Positions 31,324-39,626 of a DNA stretch of 64,000 nt are shown in pieces (position 1 is the first letter of the stretch; each line of letters begins with the position of its first letter). The notes under the pieces were generated by a model. It saw nothing but the letters and a program-made list of their open reading frames with translations. It searched no databases and was not told the DNA's origin. The stretch is taken from contig JAHBVT010000001.1 in the NCBI GenBank assembly GCA_019637355.1, forward strand, positions 2,201,192-2,265,191, read 5' to 3'. Origin of the DNA: Gemmatimonadaceae bacterium (GTDB lineage Bacteria; Gemmatimonadota; Gemmatimonadetes; Gemmatimonadales; Gemmatimonadaceae). A program made the position numbers and the translations under genes.

Positions 31324-32637
31324 TCAGTACAGCCAGACCACCAGTGCACCGCAGCCGTCAAAGTCCGTAAACTGCGGCGGCGCCAACGTCGCCCGGTACA
31401 TCTCGAGGCGCACTGCCATCTGCACCAGCCCGCGCACCTCGTCCGACGTCGTGGTGTTGCCCCAGTCGCGACCGTTCACGAAAAGCCGCGGCCTGCAGAA
31501 GCCGAAGGGGCCTCGGAAGAAGAGGTCGCCCCAGTTGCCCGGTGAAGGCTGTGTGGCGCGGACCCAGCCCGGCGAGAGCGAGGCGATGGCATTCGGTGTG
31601 ACTTGCGGGAACTTCCGCAGGTCGGCCTCCCCAATGAAGACGCCGCTCTGCGTGCTGCGCCGATACTCGTATTCCAGTTCCTCGCGCGTCAGTGCGTTGG
31701 CGCGCACCACGACGGTGTCGAGCACAGTGGGCACGGGCTGGAGGACGATGTCGCCAATGTCCGTGCGTGATTCGGTGGCGCGGACTTCGTGCAGTGCGGG
31801 GAGAAAGCCGAGCACGCGCACGGCGAGCTGTCGGCTTCCGCGTTCAATCTCCAATTCGAAGCGCCCCGCCGAGTCAGTCCGGACGGTGCCGGACGTCGCG
31901 GCCGAGGCGATGACCTCCGCACGCGGCACCGGTGCACCGCTTCCGTTGACGATGCGCCCGACGAGCCGCACGCTTTGGGCGGGATCACTCAGCATCAGGT
32001 CGTACGCGTAGACGGCGGGATCCACCGCCAGGAGGATCGCTCCACTGCGGCGGCCATCGGGATGTCGGCCGTGGACCACGACCTCGGCGCCCGCGAGCAT
32101 TCCGCAGAGCGCGAATCGACCGTCCGACCCCACGGTGTCCGCCGAGATGTACTCCTCCGCCTGCACCGGTCCGCCACCGACGACGGTCTCCGACCAGCGT
32201 GCCACGACGATGGCACCGGCAAGCGATTGCCCGCGCGCATCGCGCACCTCGCCGACGACGAGGCCGCGGTCGGCATCCATCTCACCACCGCAGCGCGTGC
32301 GAGCGAGCGCGACGCGCGAGCCGGTGACGAGGGCAATATCGGTCGTGCGACCGCTGCGAACGTCGACGGCGACCGTGGGCGGCGCGACACCCACGGAGTC
32401 GAGCCAGAGCGCGGGGTAGCTGACGCGGTAAGTGCCCTCTGGCACGCCCGAGAAGACAAAGCGACCACGCTGGTCCGTGGTCGCACGACGATTGCCGGGA
32501 CTCAGCACGACTTCGGCACCCTCGAGCGGTCCGAAGCTGCGCAGGGAATCTCGGAGGATACCGCGAACGGTGCCTTGGGCGTGAGCCTCGCTCGCCAAGA
32601 GTAGCGCGAGGGACGCTGCGAGAACTCGACCGGTCAT
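31324..32637 (-). CDS. Secreted carboxypeptidase-regulatory/plug-like protein (copy 1)
   Basis: 437 residues. MTGRVLAASLALLLASEAHAQ is a signal peptide. Three Ig-like carboxypeptidase-regulatory repeats follow (GTVRGILRDS, LVVGEVRDARGQSLAGAIV, RLVGRIVNGSGAPVPRAEV). The last 130 residues resemble a TonB receptor plug (VVVRANALTREELEYEYRR, then FCRPRLFVNGRDW) but the protein stops at CGALVVWLY without any beta-barrel. The neighbour at 32771 is a paralogue with the same architecture, separated by 133 bases. Function unknown; an outer-membrane or periplasmic location is likely. Confidence 0.75.
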   Translation of the reverse strand: MTGRVLAASLALLLASEAHAQGTVRGILRDSLRSFGPLEGAEVVLSPGNRRATTDQRGRFVFSGVPEGTYRVSYPALWLDSVGVAPPTVAVDVRSGRTTDIALVTGSRVALARTRCGGEMDADRGLVVGEVRDARGQSLAGAIVVARWSETVVGGGPVQAEEYISADTVGSDGRFALCGMLAGAEVVVHGRHPDGRRSGAILLAVDPAVYAYDLMLSDPAQSVRLVGRIVNGSGAPVPRAEVIASAATSGTVRTDSAGRFELEIERGSRQLAVRVLGFLPALHEVRATESRTDIGDIVLQPVPTVLDTVVVRANALTREELEYEYRRSTQSGVFIGEADLRKFPQVTPNAIASLSPGWVRATQPSPGNWGDLFFRGPFGFCRPRLFVNGRDWGNTTTSDEVRGLVQMAVRLEMYRATLAPPQFTDFDGCGALVVWLY

Positions 32638-32770
32638 AGTGGCGATGGAGTGATGTGAGTGCCGGGAAGACGGAAGCGGGTTGGGGGACGACCCTCGACG
32701 TCGACCCCACGGTCTCGCGTGTCCGTCAAGACTTCTACCAGCGTCCGCCGGTACACCAATCTCCCGTTGT

Positions 32771-34081
32771 TCAGAACGTCCAGATCACGACCGACCCGCA
32801 GCCGGCGAAGTCGTTGAACTCCGGCGGCGCATTGTTGGCGGTGTAGAACTCCACCCGCTTGGCGACGCGCAGGAAGTTGTTCTCCTCGTCCACCGCGATG
32901 TCGCGGAAGTTGGCGCCATCAATGAAGAACTGCGGACGGCAGAACTCCGAACCGCGGCGCATCAGCAGGGTCGGCCCTTGGCGCGTCTGCTGCACCGCCA
33001 CGCGCGGGTTGTAGGTCGCGATGGTCTGCGCGCTCACGAGGCCGAGCCGCCTGAGCTGTTCGTCGTCGACGAACACGCCAAGCCCCCGCTCCTTGCGCGC
33101 CTCGAACTGCAGTTGCGAGGCGGTCATCGCTTGGCCGGTCACGGTCACGGTGGCAAGCTCGCGCGGCGCGTCCTGCAGCGTCACGACGTCGAGGTCCAAC
33201 TGGGTTTCGAGCGGGTCGACGGCGCGGAGCATCGGCGTGTAGCCGAGCGCACGTACCATCAGCTGGCTCGAGCGTCGCGGCAGGGCGGGCAGCACGAAGC
33301 GGCCGGACTCGTCGCTGCGCACGCTTTGTGCCGTATCGCCGATGATGAGCACGGCCGCGCCGCTGATGGGCGCGCCGGCGGCATTGAGCACGCGGCCGGT
33401 CACGCTCGCGGTGATTCCGGCGGGCGCCACGACGATGTCGCGTCGGTGCAGCGGCGACTCGGCCTCCACGAGCAACTCGCCGCTCGAGCCGCCGGCTCCG
33501 ATGGCGCGCAATGTGAACTCGGACCCCACCGGGACACCGCAGAGCGCGTACGAGCCCGACGCCGAGGCACTGTCCGCCGCCGCCATCGTGCCCTGCGCCA
33601 CTTCCCTGCCCTGCACGATGGTCTCGACCCAACGCGCGAAGACGCCGGTCCCGACGGCAGGCATCCCGTCGGGGTCGCGAATCTCACCGATCAGGATGCC
33701 CTGCTCGGCGCCGAGCACATCGCCACAGACGGCGCGCTGAATGGTGGCGTTGGAAGGCGTCGCCAGCACCACGGTCTCGGTGCGGCGGCCGCGCACGGTG
33801 ACCTGGCGCTGGATGGCCGGGAGGCCAAGCGAGTCCAGCCACGGCGCCCAATAGGCGACCACATAGTCGCCGGCCGGAACGTCCGTAAACTCAAACGCAC
33901 CCCCGCGCGCCGTCACGGCCTTCTTGCTGGCTCCCATCAACACGACGTCCGCTCCCACGACCGGGCCACCGGTGCGAAGCGAGTCGACCAGTGTGCCGCG
34001 GATGCTGCCCTGCGCGACGAGCGGCGCGGTGGACACGAGGAGTGCTGCGAGGACGGCGGCGGTGCGTCGAATCAAGCGCAT
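32771..34081 (-). CDS. Secreted carboxypeptidase-regulatory/plug-like protein (copy 2)
   Basis: 436 residues with a signal peptide (MRLIRRTAAVLAALLVSTAP, cleavage after VAQ). It has the same order as the downstream gene: regulatory-like repeats (GSIRGTLVDSLRTGGPVVGA, ASVTGRVLNAAGAPISGAAV) and a barrel-less plug-like end with FCRPQFFIDGANF and a final CGSVVIWTF. Both copies keep a Cys-Gly near the C-terminus and another before GEVRD/GEIRD, which may form a disulfide. I read this as a tandem duplication that has diverged widely. Confidence 0.75.
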   Translation of the reverse strand: MRLIRRTAAVLAALLVSTAPLVAQGSIRGTLVDSLRTGGPVVGADVVLMGASKKAVTARGGAFEFTDVPAGDYVVAYWAPWLDSLGLPAIQRQVTVRGRRTETVVLATPSNATIQRAVCGDVLGAEQGILIGEIRDPDGMPAVGTGVFARWVETIVQGREVAQGTMAAADSASASGSYALCGVPVGSEFTLRAIGAGGSSGELLVEAESPLHRRDIVVAPAGITASVTGRVLNAAGAPISGAAVLIIGDTAQSVRSDESGRFVLPALPRRSSQLMVRALGYTPMLRAVDPLETQLDLDVVTLQDAPRELATVTVTGQAMTASQLQFEARKERGLGVFVDDEQLRRLGLVSAQTIATYNPRVAVQQTRQGPTLLMRRGSEFCRPQFFIDGANFRDIAVDEENNFLRVAKRVEFYTANNAPPEFNDFAGCGSVVIWTF

Positions 34082-34195
34082 CGTGGCTCCAGTGGCGGGG
34101 CGCGAAGCTTCTGCGGACGGGGCTCGGTGTAAGACACCAGTCCGTGGCAGAACGTTTCCAATCTGCGCCGAGTGCCAGCGGGCCGCGGGAATGAC

Positions 34196-35074
34196 CTAAG
34201 CCCGCTTGATCTGGGTGAGCCGTTCCTTGGCGAGCCGGCGCCCGGTGGGTGTGGCGGCCAGACCGCCGCCGGCAGTCTCGCGGTACCGCACGTCCATCTC
34301 GCGCCCAATCTCGCCCATCGTATCTATGACCTCGTCGGCGGGGATGGCGAACTCGATGCCCGCGAGCGCCATCTCGATGGCCGCCAACGCGATAGCGGAG
34401 CCGGTCGCGTTGCGGAACACACAGGGCAGTTCGACCAAGCCGCCGAGCGGATCACAGACGAGCCCCAGAGTGCCCTGCTGCGCGAGCGCGACCGCACTGC
34501 CGACTTGCCGCGGCGAGCCGCCGAGCATCTCGGTGGCAGCTCCGGCAGCCATCCCCGCTGCCGCGCCAGTCTCCGCCTGGCAGCCGCCCTCGGCCCCGGA
34601 CAGCGAAGCCCGGTGCGCCACGACGGCGCCGATCAGCCCGGCCGTCGCGAGCGCATCCACCAACTGCGCGTCGCTGATGCCGTGCTTGTCCGCGAGCCCG
34701 AGGAGCACGCCCGGAAGCACGCCAGCTCCGCCGGCCGTCGGCGCGGCGACGATGACGCCCATCGCCGCGTTGACCTCCTGCACCGCCAGCGCGCGCATCA
34801 GCACGTCGCGGAATACCGTACCGGCCAGCGGCCCCGCTGGTCCGTTGCGGAGCTTGGCGGCATCCCCGCCGACAAGTCCGCTGGCCGAGCGCATATCGCC
34901 GGTGAGTCCTTGCTCGACGGCGTGGCGCATCACGGCGAGTGCGCGACCCAGCGCCTCGCGGATGTCCTCCACGCTGCGGCCTTGGTCGCGGGCTTCGATC
35001 TCGAGCGCGCAGCGGGCGAGCGAGCGCCCCTGCCGTTCGGCGTCGGCAATGGCGTCGGCGAGCGAGGTGTACAT
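34196..35074 (-). CDS. sdaAA: L-serine dehydratase, iron-sulfur type, alpha subunit
   Basis: 292 residues. The cysteines for the [4Fe-4S] cluster are visible in GAEGGCQAETG and GLVCDPLGGLVELPC. This two-subunit enzyme converts L-serine to pyruvate and ammonia and uses no PLP. The start ATG 35074 overlaps the beta-subunit stop by one base, so the two are coupled. Confidence 0.95.
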   Translation of the reverse strand: MYTSLADAIADAERQGRSLARCALEIEARDQGRSVEDIREALGRALAVMRHAVEQGLTGDMRSASGLVGGDAAKLRNGPAGPLAGTVFRDVLMRALAVQEVNAAMGVIVAAPTAGGAGVLPGVLLGLADKHGISDAQLVDALATAGLIGAVVAHRASLSGAEGGCQAETGAAAGMAAGAATEMLGGSPRQVGSAVALAQQGTLGLVCDPLGGLVELPCVFRNATGSAIALAAIEMALAGIEFAIPADEVIDTMGEIGREMDVRYRETAGGGLAATPTGRRLAKERLTQIKRA

Positions 35075-35748
35075 CAGCCGCCGACCTTGTCGATGCGGTG
35101 CGTCCAGCGCACCCAGGGCAGCGCCTTGATGGCTGCACCGACGGGATCGTCCGGGCGCTCGTCGAGCTCGATCACCATAAACGCGTCGCCGCCGCGATGC
35201 TTTCGCGAGAGGCGCAGCGTGGCGATGTTCACGCCGGCGTCGCTGAGCAGCGAGGCGATGCGCGCGATGCTGCCCTTCACGTCCTCGGCGACAAGCACGA
35301 TCGTGTGGTGCGAGCCGTCGACTTCCACCGGATAGCCGTCGATCTGCGAGACGCGGATGCGGCCGGCGCCGAGCGAAGCACCGAGCATCACGTGATGGCG
35401 GTGTTCGCGCGTGACCGTGATGCGCACGGTGTTGGGGTGCACCTCGGGTTCATCGCCAAGCGTGGTCTTCTCGAAGCGCCAGTCGAGGCCTTCCTTCTCC
35501 ATAATGGAAAGCGCGTCGCGGAGGCGTTCGTCGTCGGGGCGGAAGCCGAGCAATCCGCCGACGATGGCTTTGTCGGTGCCGTGGCCTTCACCGGTGCGGG
35601 CGAAGGAGCCGTGGAGCTCAATGAGCGCCTTGGTCGGCGTGCCGGCGACGAGATCGCGGGCCACGAGGCCGAGCCGGCAGGCGCCGGCCGTGTGGCTGGA
35701 ACTGGGGCCGACCATCACGGGGCCGATGATGTCGAGGATGGAAACCAT
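35074..35748 (-). CDS. sdaAB: L-serine dehydratase, iron-sulfur type, beta subunit
   Basis: 224 residues. The N-terminal domain begins SILDIIGPVMVGPSSSHTAG, the family signature. The C-terminal 75 residues form an ACT domain (HTIVLVAEDVKGSIARIASL), the usual site for serine or other amino acid binding. It precedes sdaAA and starts at ATG 35748. Confidence 0.95.
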   Translation of the reverse strand: MVSILDIIGPVMVGPSSSHTAGACRLGLVARDLVAGTPTKALIELHGSFARTGEGHGTDKAIVGGLLGFRPDDERLRDALSIMEKEGLDWRFEKTTLGDEPEVHPNTVRITVTREHRHHVMLGASLGAGRIRVSQIDGYPVEVDGSHHTIVLVAEDVKGSIARIASLLSDAGVNIATLRLSRKHRGGDAFMVIELDERPDDPVGAAIKALPWVRWTHRIDKVGG

Positions 35749-35787
35749 AACCGAAAGCTAGTGCCGGCGACGCGCGATGCGCCGTAG

Positions 35788-36120
35788 CTAGAGCGCGATC
35801 GGGTGCTGCGCCGCGCACGCTTCCCGGTCGTGCACGCTCAGTACTCCCGCTCGCCGCAGCACCAACGAAGCATCCAGCGTGAAGAGCTTCCAGCGCACGG
35901 TGGACGGCGCCGGCAGGCCGGTGGCACCAAGGTCGCGGATCGCGACATCGCCGGGCCACTTGGCGTGCGCCGAGGTCGTAATCATCGCGAGCACGAGGTG
36001 CCGTGTGGCGCCGTTGTAGCTATCTGACGAGCAGACCAGCGCCGGGCGTCGCTTGGACGCCAGGCGCTCGGTGAACGGGAACGGCACGACGACGACGTCG
36101 CCTGGCTTATAGGCCGGCAT
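35788..36120 (-). CDS. MazF/PemK-family toxin (endoribonuclease)
   Basis: 110 residues. The N-terminal beta-strand motif KPGDVVVVPFPFTERLASKR and RPALVCSS are typical of PemK/MazF. The start is ATG 36120; the open frame upstream is antitoxin DNA read in another frame. It overlaps the antitoxin gene by 14 bases. The family cleaves mRNA; target sequence is unknown. Confidence 0.85.
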   Translation of the reverse strand: MPAYKPGDVVVVPFPFTERLASKRRPALVCSSDSYNGATRHLVLAMITTSAHAKWPGDVAIRDLGATGLPAPSTVRWKLFTLDASLVLRRAGVLSVHDREACAAQHPIAL

Positions 36121-36334
36121 ACGCCGCCTCGTCGTCGGGAGAGTCCCACTCCGGGGCGAGCGTCGCCTCGATGTCCCGTAGCTCGGCGAGATCCGGAAGC
36201 GCCTTGCGCAGCCGCACCTCACCCGACGGCTCGACGAGGAACTCGACGCGATCGCCGGCGGCGAGCGCGAGCGTCTCCCGCACGACCTTCGGGATGGTGG
36301 CCTGATACTTCACCGTCAGGGTCGACACCGGCAT
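36107..36334 (-). CDS. AbrB/MazE-like antitoxin
   Basis: 75 residues. The N-terminal 45 residues are an AbrB-type swapped-hairpin DNA-binding domain (STLTVKYQATIPKVVRETL, GDRVEFLVEPSGEV), and the acidic tail (APEWDSPDDEAAYAGL) is the likely toxin-binding segment. The upstream perfect palindrome at 36342 is a natural operator candidate for autorepression. Confidence 0.85.
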   Translation of the reverse strand: MPVSTLTVKYQATIPKVVRETLALAAGDRVEFLVEPSGEVRLRKALPDLAELRDIEATLAPEWDSPDDEAAYAGL

Positions 36335-36341
36335 TTATCCT

Positions 36342-36373
36342 CCGTAATGCGTAATGGGTATTACGCATTACGG
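36342..36373. repeat. Perfect 14-bp inverted repeat upstream of the antitoxin
   Basis: CCGTAATGCGTAAT (36342-36355), loop GGGT, and its exact complement (36360-36373). It begins seven bases upstream of the antitoxin ATG on the minus strand. The arm is two near-copies of CGTAATG, so it resembles the heptamer hairpins elsewhere in the window. It may be the operator of the toxin-antitoxin pair. The 258 bases from 36374 to the next gene hold only a small hairpin (36592-36598 with 36609-36615). Confidence 0.85.
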
Positions 36374-36631
36374 TAATGGTTTTGTGGGACAGAGTCAAGT
36401 GGGGTGGGCTCTGCGCGGGCACGATAGGCGGAGCGAGGCCGGAGGCGGCATCATTCCCTCGCGGCTTCAACACCGGCAATGCCCCCGCGCGTACACTTTA
36501 ATGATGTGCCTCCCGGCTCCTGCGGCGCGTGCACAGCGTCGCGTATCCGAGAGTGCTAGCCGAGCAGGTGTTCGCAGTCCTTCCCGTTCCCGACCGCCGC
36601 GAACCCCGGGCGGTCACCACCGGAGTACGAC

Positions 36632-39625
36632 GTGAAAGTGATTCGCTCCCTCGTTGGTGTTGGCCTGCTGATGGCAGGCGCACTCCACGCTCAGCAGACC
36701 TCGCGCACCGAGCCGGTCACGGCGCTGCGCGACAACAGTTCCGGCTTCCACGCTCTCGTCGGCGCACGCGTCGTCACCGCCCCGGGGCAGGTGCTGCAGA
36801 ACGCGACAATCGTCATCCGCAACGGGCTGATCGTCTCGGTCGGGGCGAACGCGCAGGCGCCCGCGGGCGCCCGGGTCTGGGACCTGAAGGGTCAGACGGT
36901 CTATCCTGGCTTCATCGATGCCCACGCTGACCTTGGCGTCGGCGAAGTGCCTGAGGGCGGCGACGTGGGCCCGACGCACTGGAACCCGCAGGTGCGCGCC
37001 TGGTACAGCACCGCCTCCACCTTCCGCGATGACAGCACCCGCCGGCGCAGCCTGCGGTCGTTGGGCTTCGGGACGGCGCTGGCGGTGCCCAAGCAGGGCA
37101 TCTTCCGCGGCAAGGCGTCGGTGGTGAACCTCAGCGACGCGGGCGTCCGCGAGCGCGTGCTGCGCGCGGACCTGGTGCAGTCGGTCGGCTTCCAGCGCTC
37201 CTTCACGCTCGGCGGCAGCTATCCGAACTCCGCGATGGGCACCATCGCGCTGATGAAGCAGACCTGGATGGATGCGGAGTGGTACATCCGCGCCTGGGCG
37301 GCCTACGAGCGCAGCGGGCGGGCGATCCTGCCGCCGGAGACCAGCGAAGCGCTCGCCGCGCTGCGCGGCAGCGTGCAAGGCCAGCAGCCCGTGCTGTTCC
37401 AGACGGGAAGCGAGGAGGAATACCTCCGCGCCCAGGCCATTGCGACCGAGTTCAAGCTCGTGCCGTGGTACCGCGGCAGCGGTGAGGAGTACCGACTCCT
37501 CGACGTGCTGCGCGGCCGCAGCCAACCGCTGATCATCCCGCTCAACTTCCCGGACGCGCCTGAGGTGGGCAGCCCGGAGTCGGCGCTGAACGTGTCGCTC
37601 GGCCAGCTGCGGCACTGGTATCTCGCGCCGACCAACGCGGCGCAGCTCGCCAGCGCCGGCGTGCCGTTCGCCATCACCACCGATGGTCTCTCGTCGCTCA
37701 ACCAGTTCCTGCCGAACCTGCGCATCGCCGTCGCGCGCGGGCTCACGCCGGACCGGGCCTTGGCCGCGCTGACGACCGTGCCGGCCGGCTGGCTCGGCAT
37801 CGAGCGCACGCACGGCACGATTACCGCCGGCAAGGTGGCGAACCTCGTCGTCACCGACGGCGACCTGTTCACTGAGGAGTCCAGCATTCGCGACGTGTGG
37901 GTGCAGGGCACGCGCTACGGCGTGACGCGCGCACCGCAGATCGACCCGCGCGGCACCTGGAACATCGTCACCGACGACGCGGCAGGATTCCCCGCGACGC
38001 TGCGCCTCGAGGGCCCGCTGAACCGCGTGCGCGGGAACATCGAGCTGCCCAACCGCCGCCCGATCAATCTCACCGCCGCGCGCATCATCGCGGAGACGGG
38101 CCGCATCGAAGCGACCTTCGACGGCGAGCCGCTCGGCTACCAAGGCACCATCCTCCTCACCGGCTCCGTGCGCGGTGAGGAGTTCTTCGGCTGGATGTCC
38201 CTGCCCAACGGCGCCGACCCGGCGTACCGCGGCACGCGGACCGAGACGGTAGAGGATGCCGCTCGCGGCACCGTCGCCTCCCGCGTCCCGCAACTGGAAC
38301 TGCCTTGGCTGCGTCCGTCGATGGAGTACGGCCGCGCCACGCCGCCGGAGCAGCCGGCGAACCTGATCATCCGCAACGCCACCATCTGGACCCAGGGCCC
38401 GCAGGGGCGGCTCGAGAATGCCGACCTGCTCGTGCGCGCCGGCAAGGTCGTGCAGGTGGGCCAGCGCCTGACGGCGCCGCGCGGCGCCGTGGAGATCGAC
38501 GCCACCGGCAAGCACGTGACGCCGGGCCTGATCGACCCGCACACGCACACCGGCGTCAGCTCCGTGAACGAGAGCGGCTTCGCGATCGTCCCGGAAGTCG
38601 ATATGGGCGACGTACTGACGCACAACAACGTCTGGATGTACCGCCAGCTCGCCGGCGGCCTCACCACGCAGATGGTGAAGCACGGCTCGGCGAACCCGAT
38701 CGGCGGCGAAAACGTGTTCGTGAAGAACCGCTGGGGCTCGCTGCCCGACCAGCTGCGCTTCGAGAACGCGCCGCGCACCGTGAAGTTCGCGCTCGGTGAG
38801 AACCCGAAGCGCAGCCCCAACCGCTACCCGAACACGCGGATGGGCGTGCAGGAGATCATCCGCGACCACTTCCTCGCTGCGCGAGACTACAAGGCGGAGT
38901 GGGATCGCTGGAACGCGGACCGCACCAAGGCCGGCATTCCGCCGCGCCGCGACCTGCGGATGGAGGCGCTGGTGGACATCCTCGAACAGCGCTTGCTGGT
39001 GTCTTCGCACGGCTACCGCGCCGACGAGTTCCTGGCGCTGGTGCGCCTGGCCGAGGAGTTCGGCTTCCGCGTGCAGACGCTGCAGCACGGCGTCGAGGCG
39101 TACAAGATCGCCACCGAGCTGCGGAACTCGAACGTCGCGGCCGTGGTGTGGAGCGACTGGGGCGCGTTCAAGCTCGAGTCGTATGATGCCACGAACTACA
39201 ACGCGCGCCTGCTGATGGAAGCCGGCGTCGTGACGTCGCTGCACTCGGACGACGCCGAGATCTCCACGCGAATGAACTGGGAGGCCGGCAAGCTGCTGCG
39301 CTCGGGCGTGGACGAGGTCCAGGCGATGTCCACGGTCACGAACCAGGCGGCGCGTGCCATCGCCATCCAGGACCGCGTCGGCTCGCTGGAGGCCGGCAAG
39401 GACGCCGACTTCGTGATCTGGAACGGCAACCCGCTCTCGCAGTTCACGCGCGCGGAGCAGACCTGGGTGGACGGCCGCCGCTACTTCTCGCTCGAGGAAG
39501 ACGCCCAGTTGCGGGCGGAAGTCGACCGCCAACGCAATTCGCTGATCCAGGCGGTCATCGCCGCCAGCTCGGAAGGCAACACCCCCAATCGTCCGGCGCG
39601 TGCGTCCGGTCAGGAGCGCCAGTAA
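36632..39625 (+). CDS. Secreted tandem amidohydrolase-domain protein
   Basis: 997 residues from GTG 36632 (GGAG seven bases upstream). MKVIRSLVGVGLLMAGALHAQ is a signal peptide. Two amidohydrolase units are fused. The first carries GFIDAHADLG, where the metal-binding His-x-His is reduced to His98-x-Asp100. The second has an intact GLIDPHTHTG (His637, His639), later LHSDDAEISTRMN and QAARAIAIQDRVGSLEAGKD. So the C-terminal unit is the likely metal-dependent hydrolase and the first may be structural. The gene is followed after one base by a second amidohydrolase gene. Substrate unknown; imidazolonepropionase-like hydrolases are the nearest family. Confidence 0.85.
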   Translation: MKVIRSLVGVGLLMAGALHAQQTSRTEPVTALRDNSSGFHALVGARVVTAPGQVLQNATIVIRNGLIVSVGANAQAPAGARVWDLKGQTVYPGFIDAHADLGVGEVPEGGDVGPTHWNPQVRAWYSTASTFRDDSTRRRSLRSLGFGTALAVPKQGIFRGKASVVNLSDAGVRERVLRADLVQSVGFQRSFTLGGSYPNSAMGTIALMKQTWMDAEWYIRAWAAYERSGRAILPPETSEALAALRGSVQGQQPVLFQTGSEEEYLRAQAIATEFKLVPWYRGSGEEYRLLDVLRGRSQPLIIPLNFPDAPEVGSPESALNVSLGQLRHWYLAPTNAAQLASAGVPFAITTDGLSSLNQFLPNLRIAVARGLTPDRALAALTTVPAGWLGIERTHGTITAGKVANLVVTDGDLFTEESSIRDVWVQGTRYGVTRAPQIDPRGTWNIVTDDAAGFPATLRLEGPLNRVRGNIELPNRRPINLTAARIIAETGRIEATFDGEPLGYQGTILLTGSVRGEEFFGWMSLPNGADPAYRGTRTETVEDAARGTVASRVPQLELPWLRPSMEYGRATPPEQPANLIIRNATIWTQGPQGRLENADLLVRAGKVVQVGQRLTAPRGAVEIDATGKHVTPGLIDPHTHTGVSSVNESGFAIVPEVDMGDVLTHNNVWMYRQLAGGLTTQMVKHGSANPIGGENVFVKNRWGSLPDQLRFENAPRTVKFALGENPKRSPNRYPNTRMGVQEIIRDHFLAARDYKAEWDRWNADRTKAGIPPRRDLRMEALVDILEQRLLVSSHGYRADEFLALVRLAEEFGFRVQTLQHGVEAYKIATELRNSNVAAVVWSDWGAFKLESYDATNYNARLLMEAGVVTSLHSDDAEISTRMNWEAGKLLRSGVDEVQAMSTVTNQAARAIAIQDRVGSLEAGKDADFVIWNGNPLSQFTRAEQTWVDGRRYFSLEEDAQLRAEVDRQRNSLIQAVIAASSEGNTPNRPARASGQERQ

Positions 39626-39626
39626 G

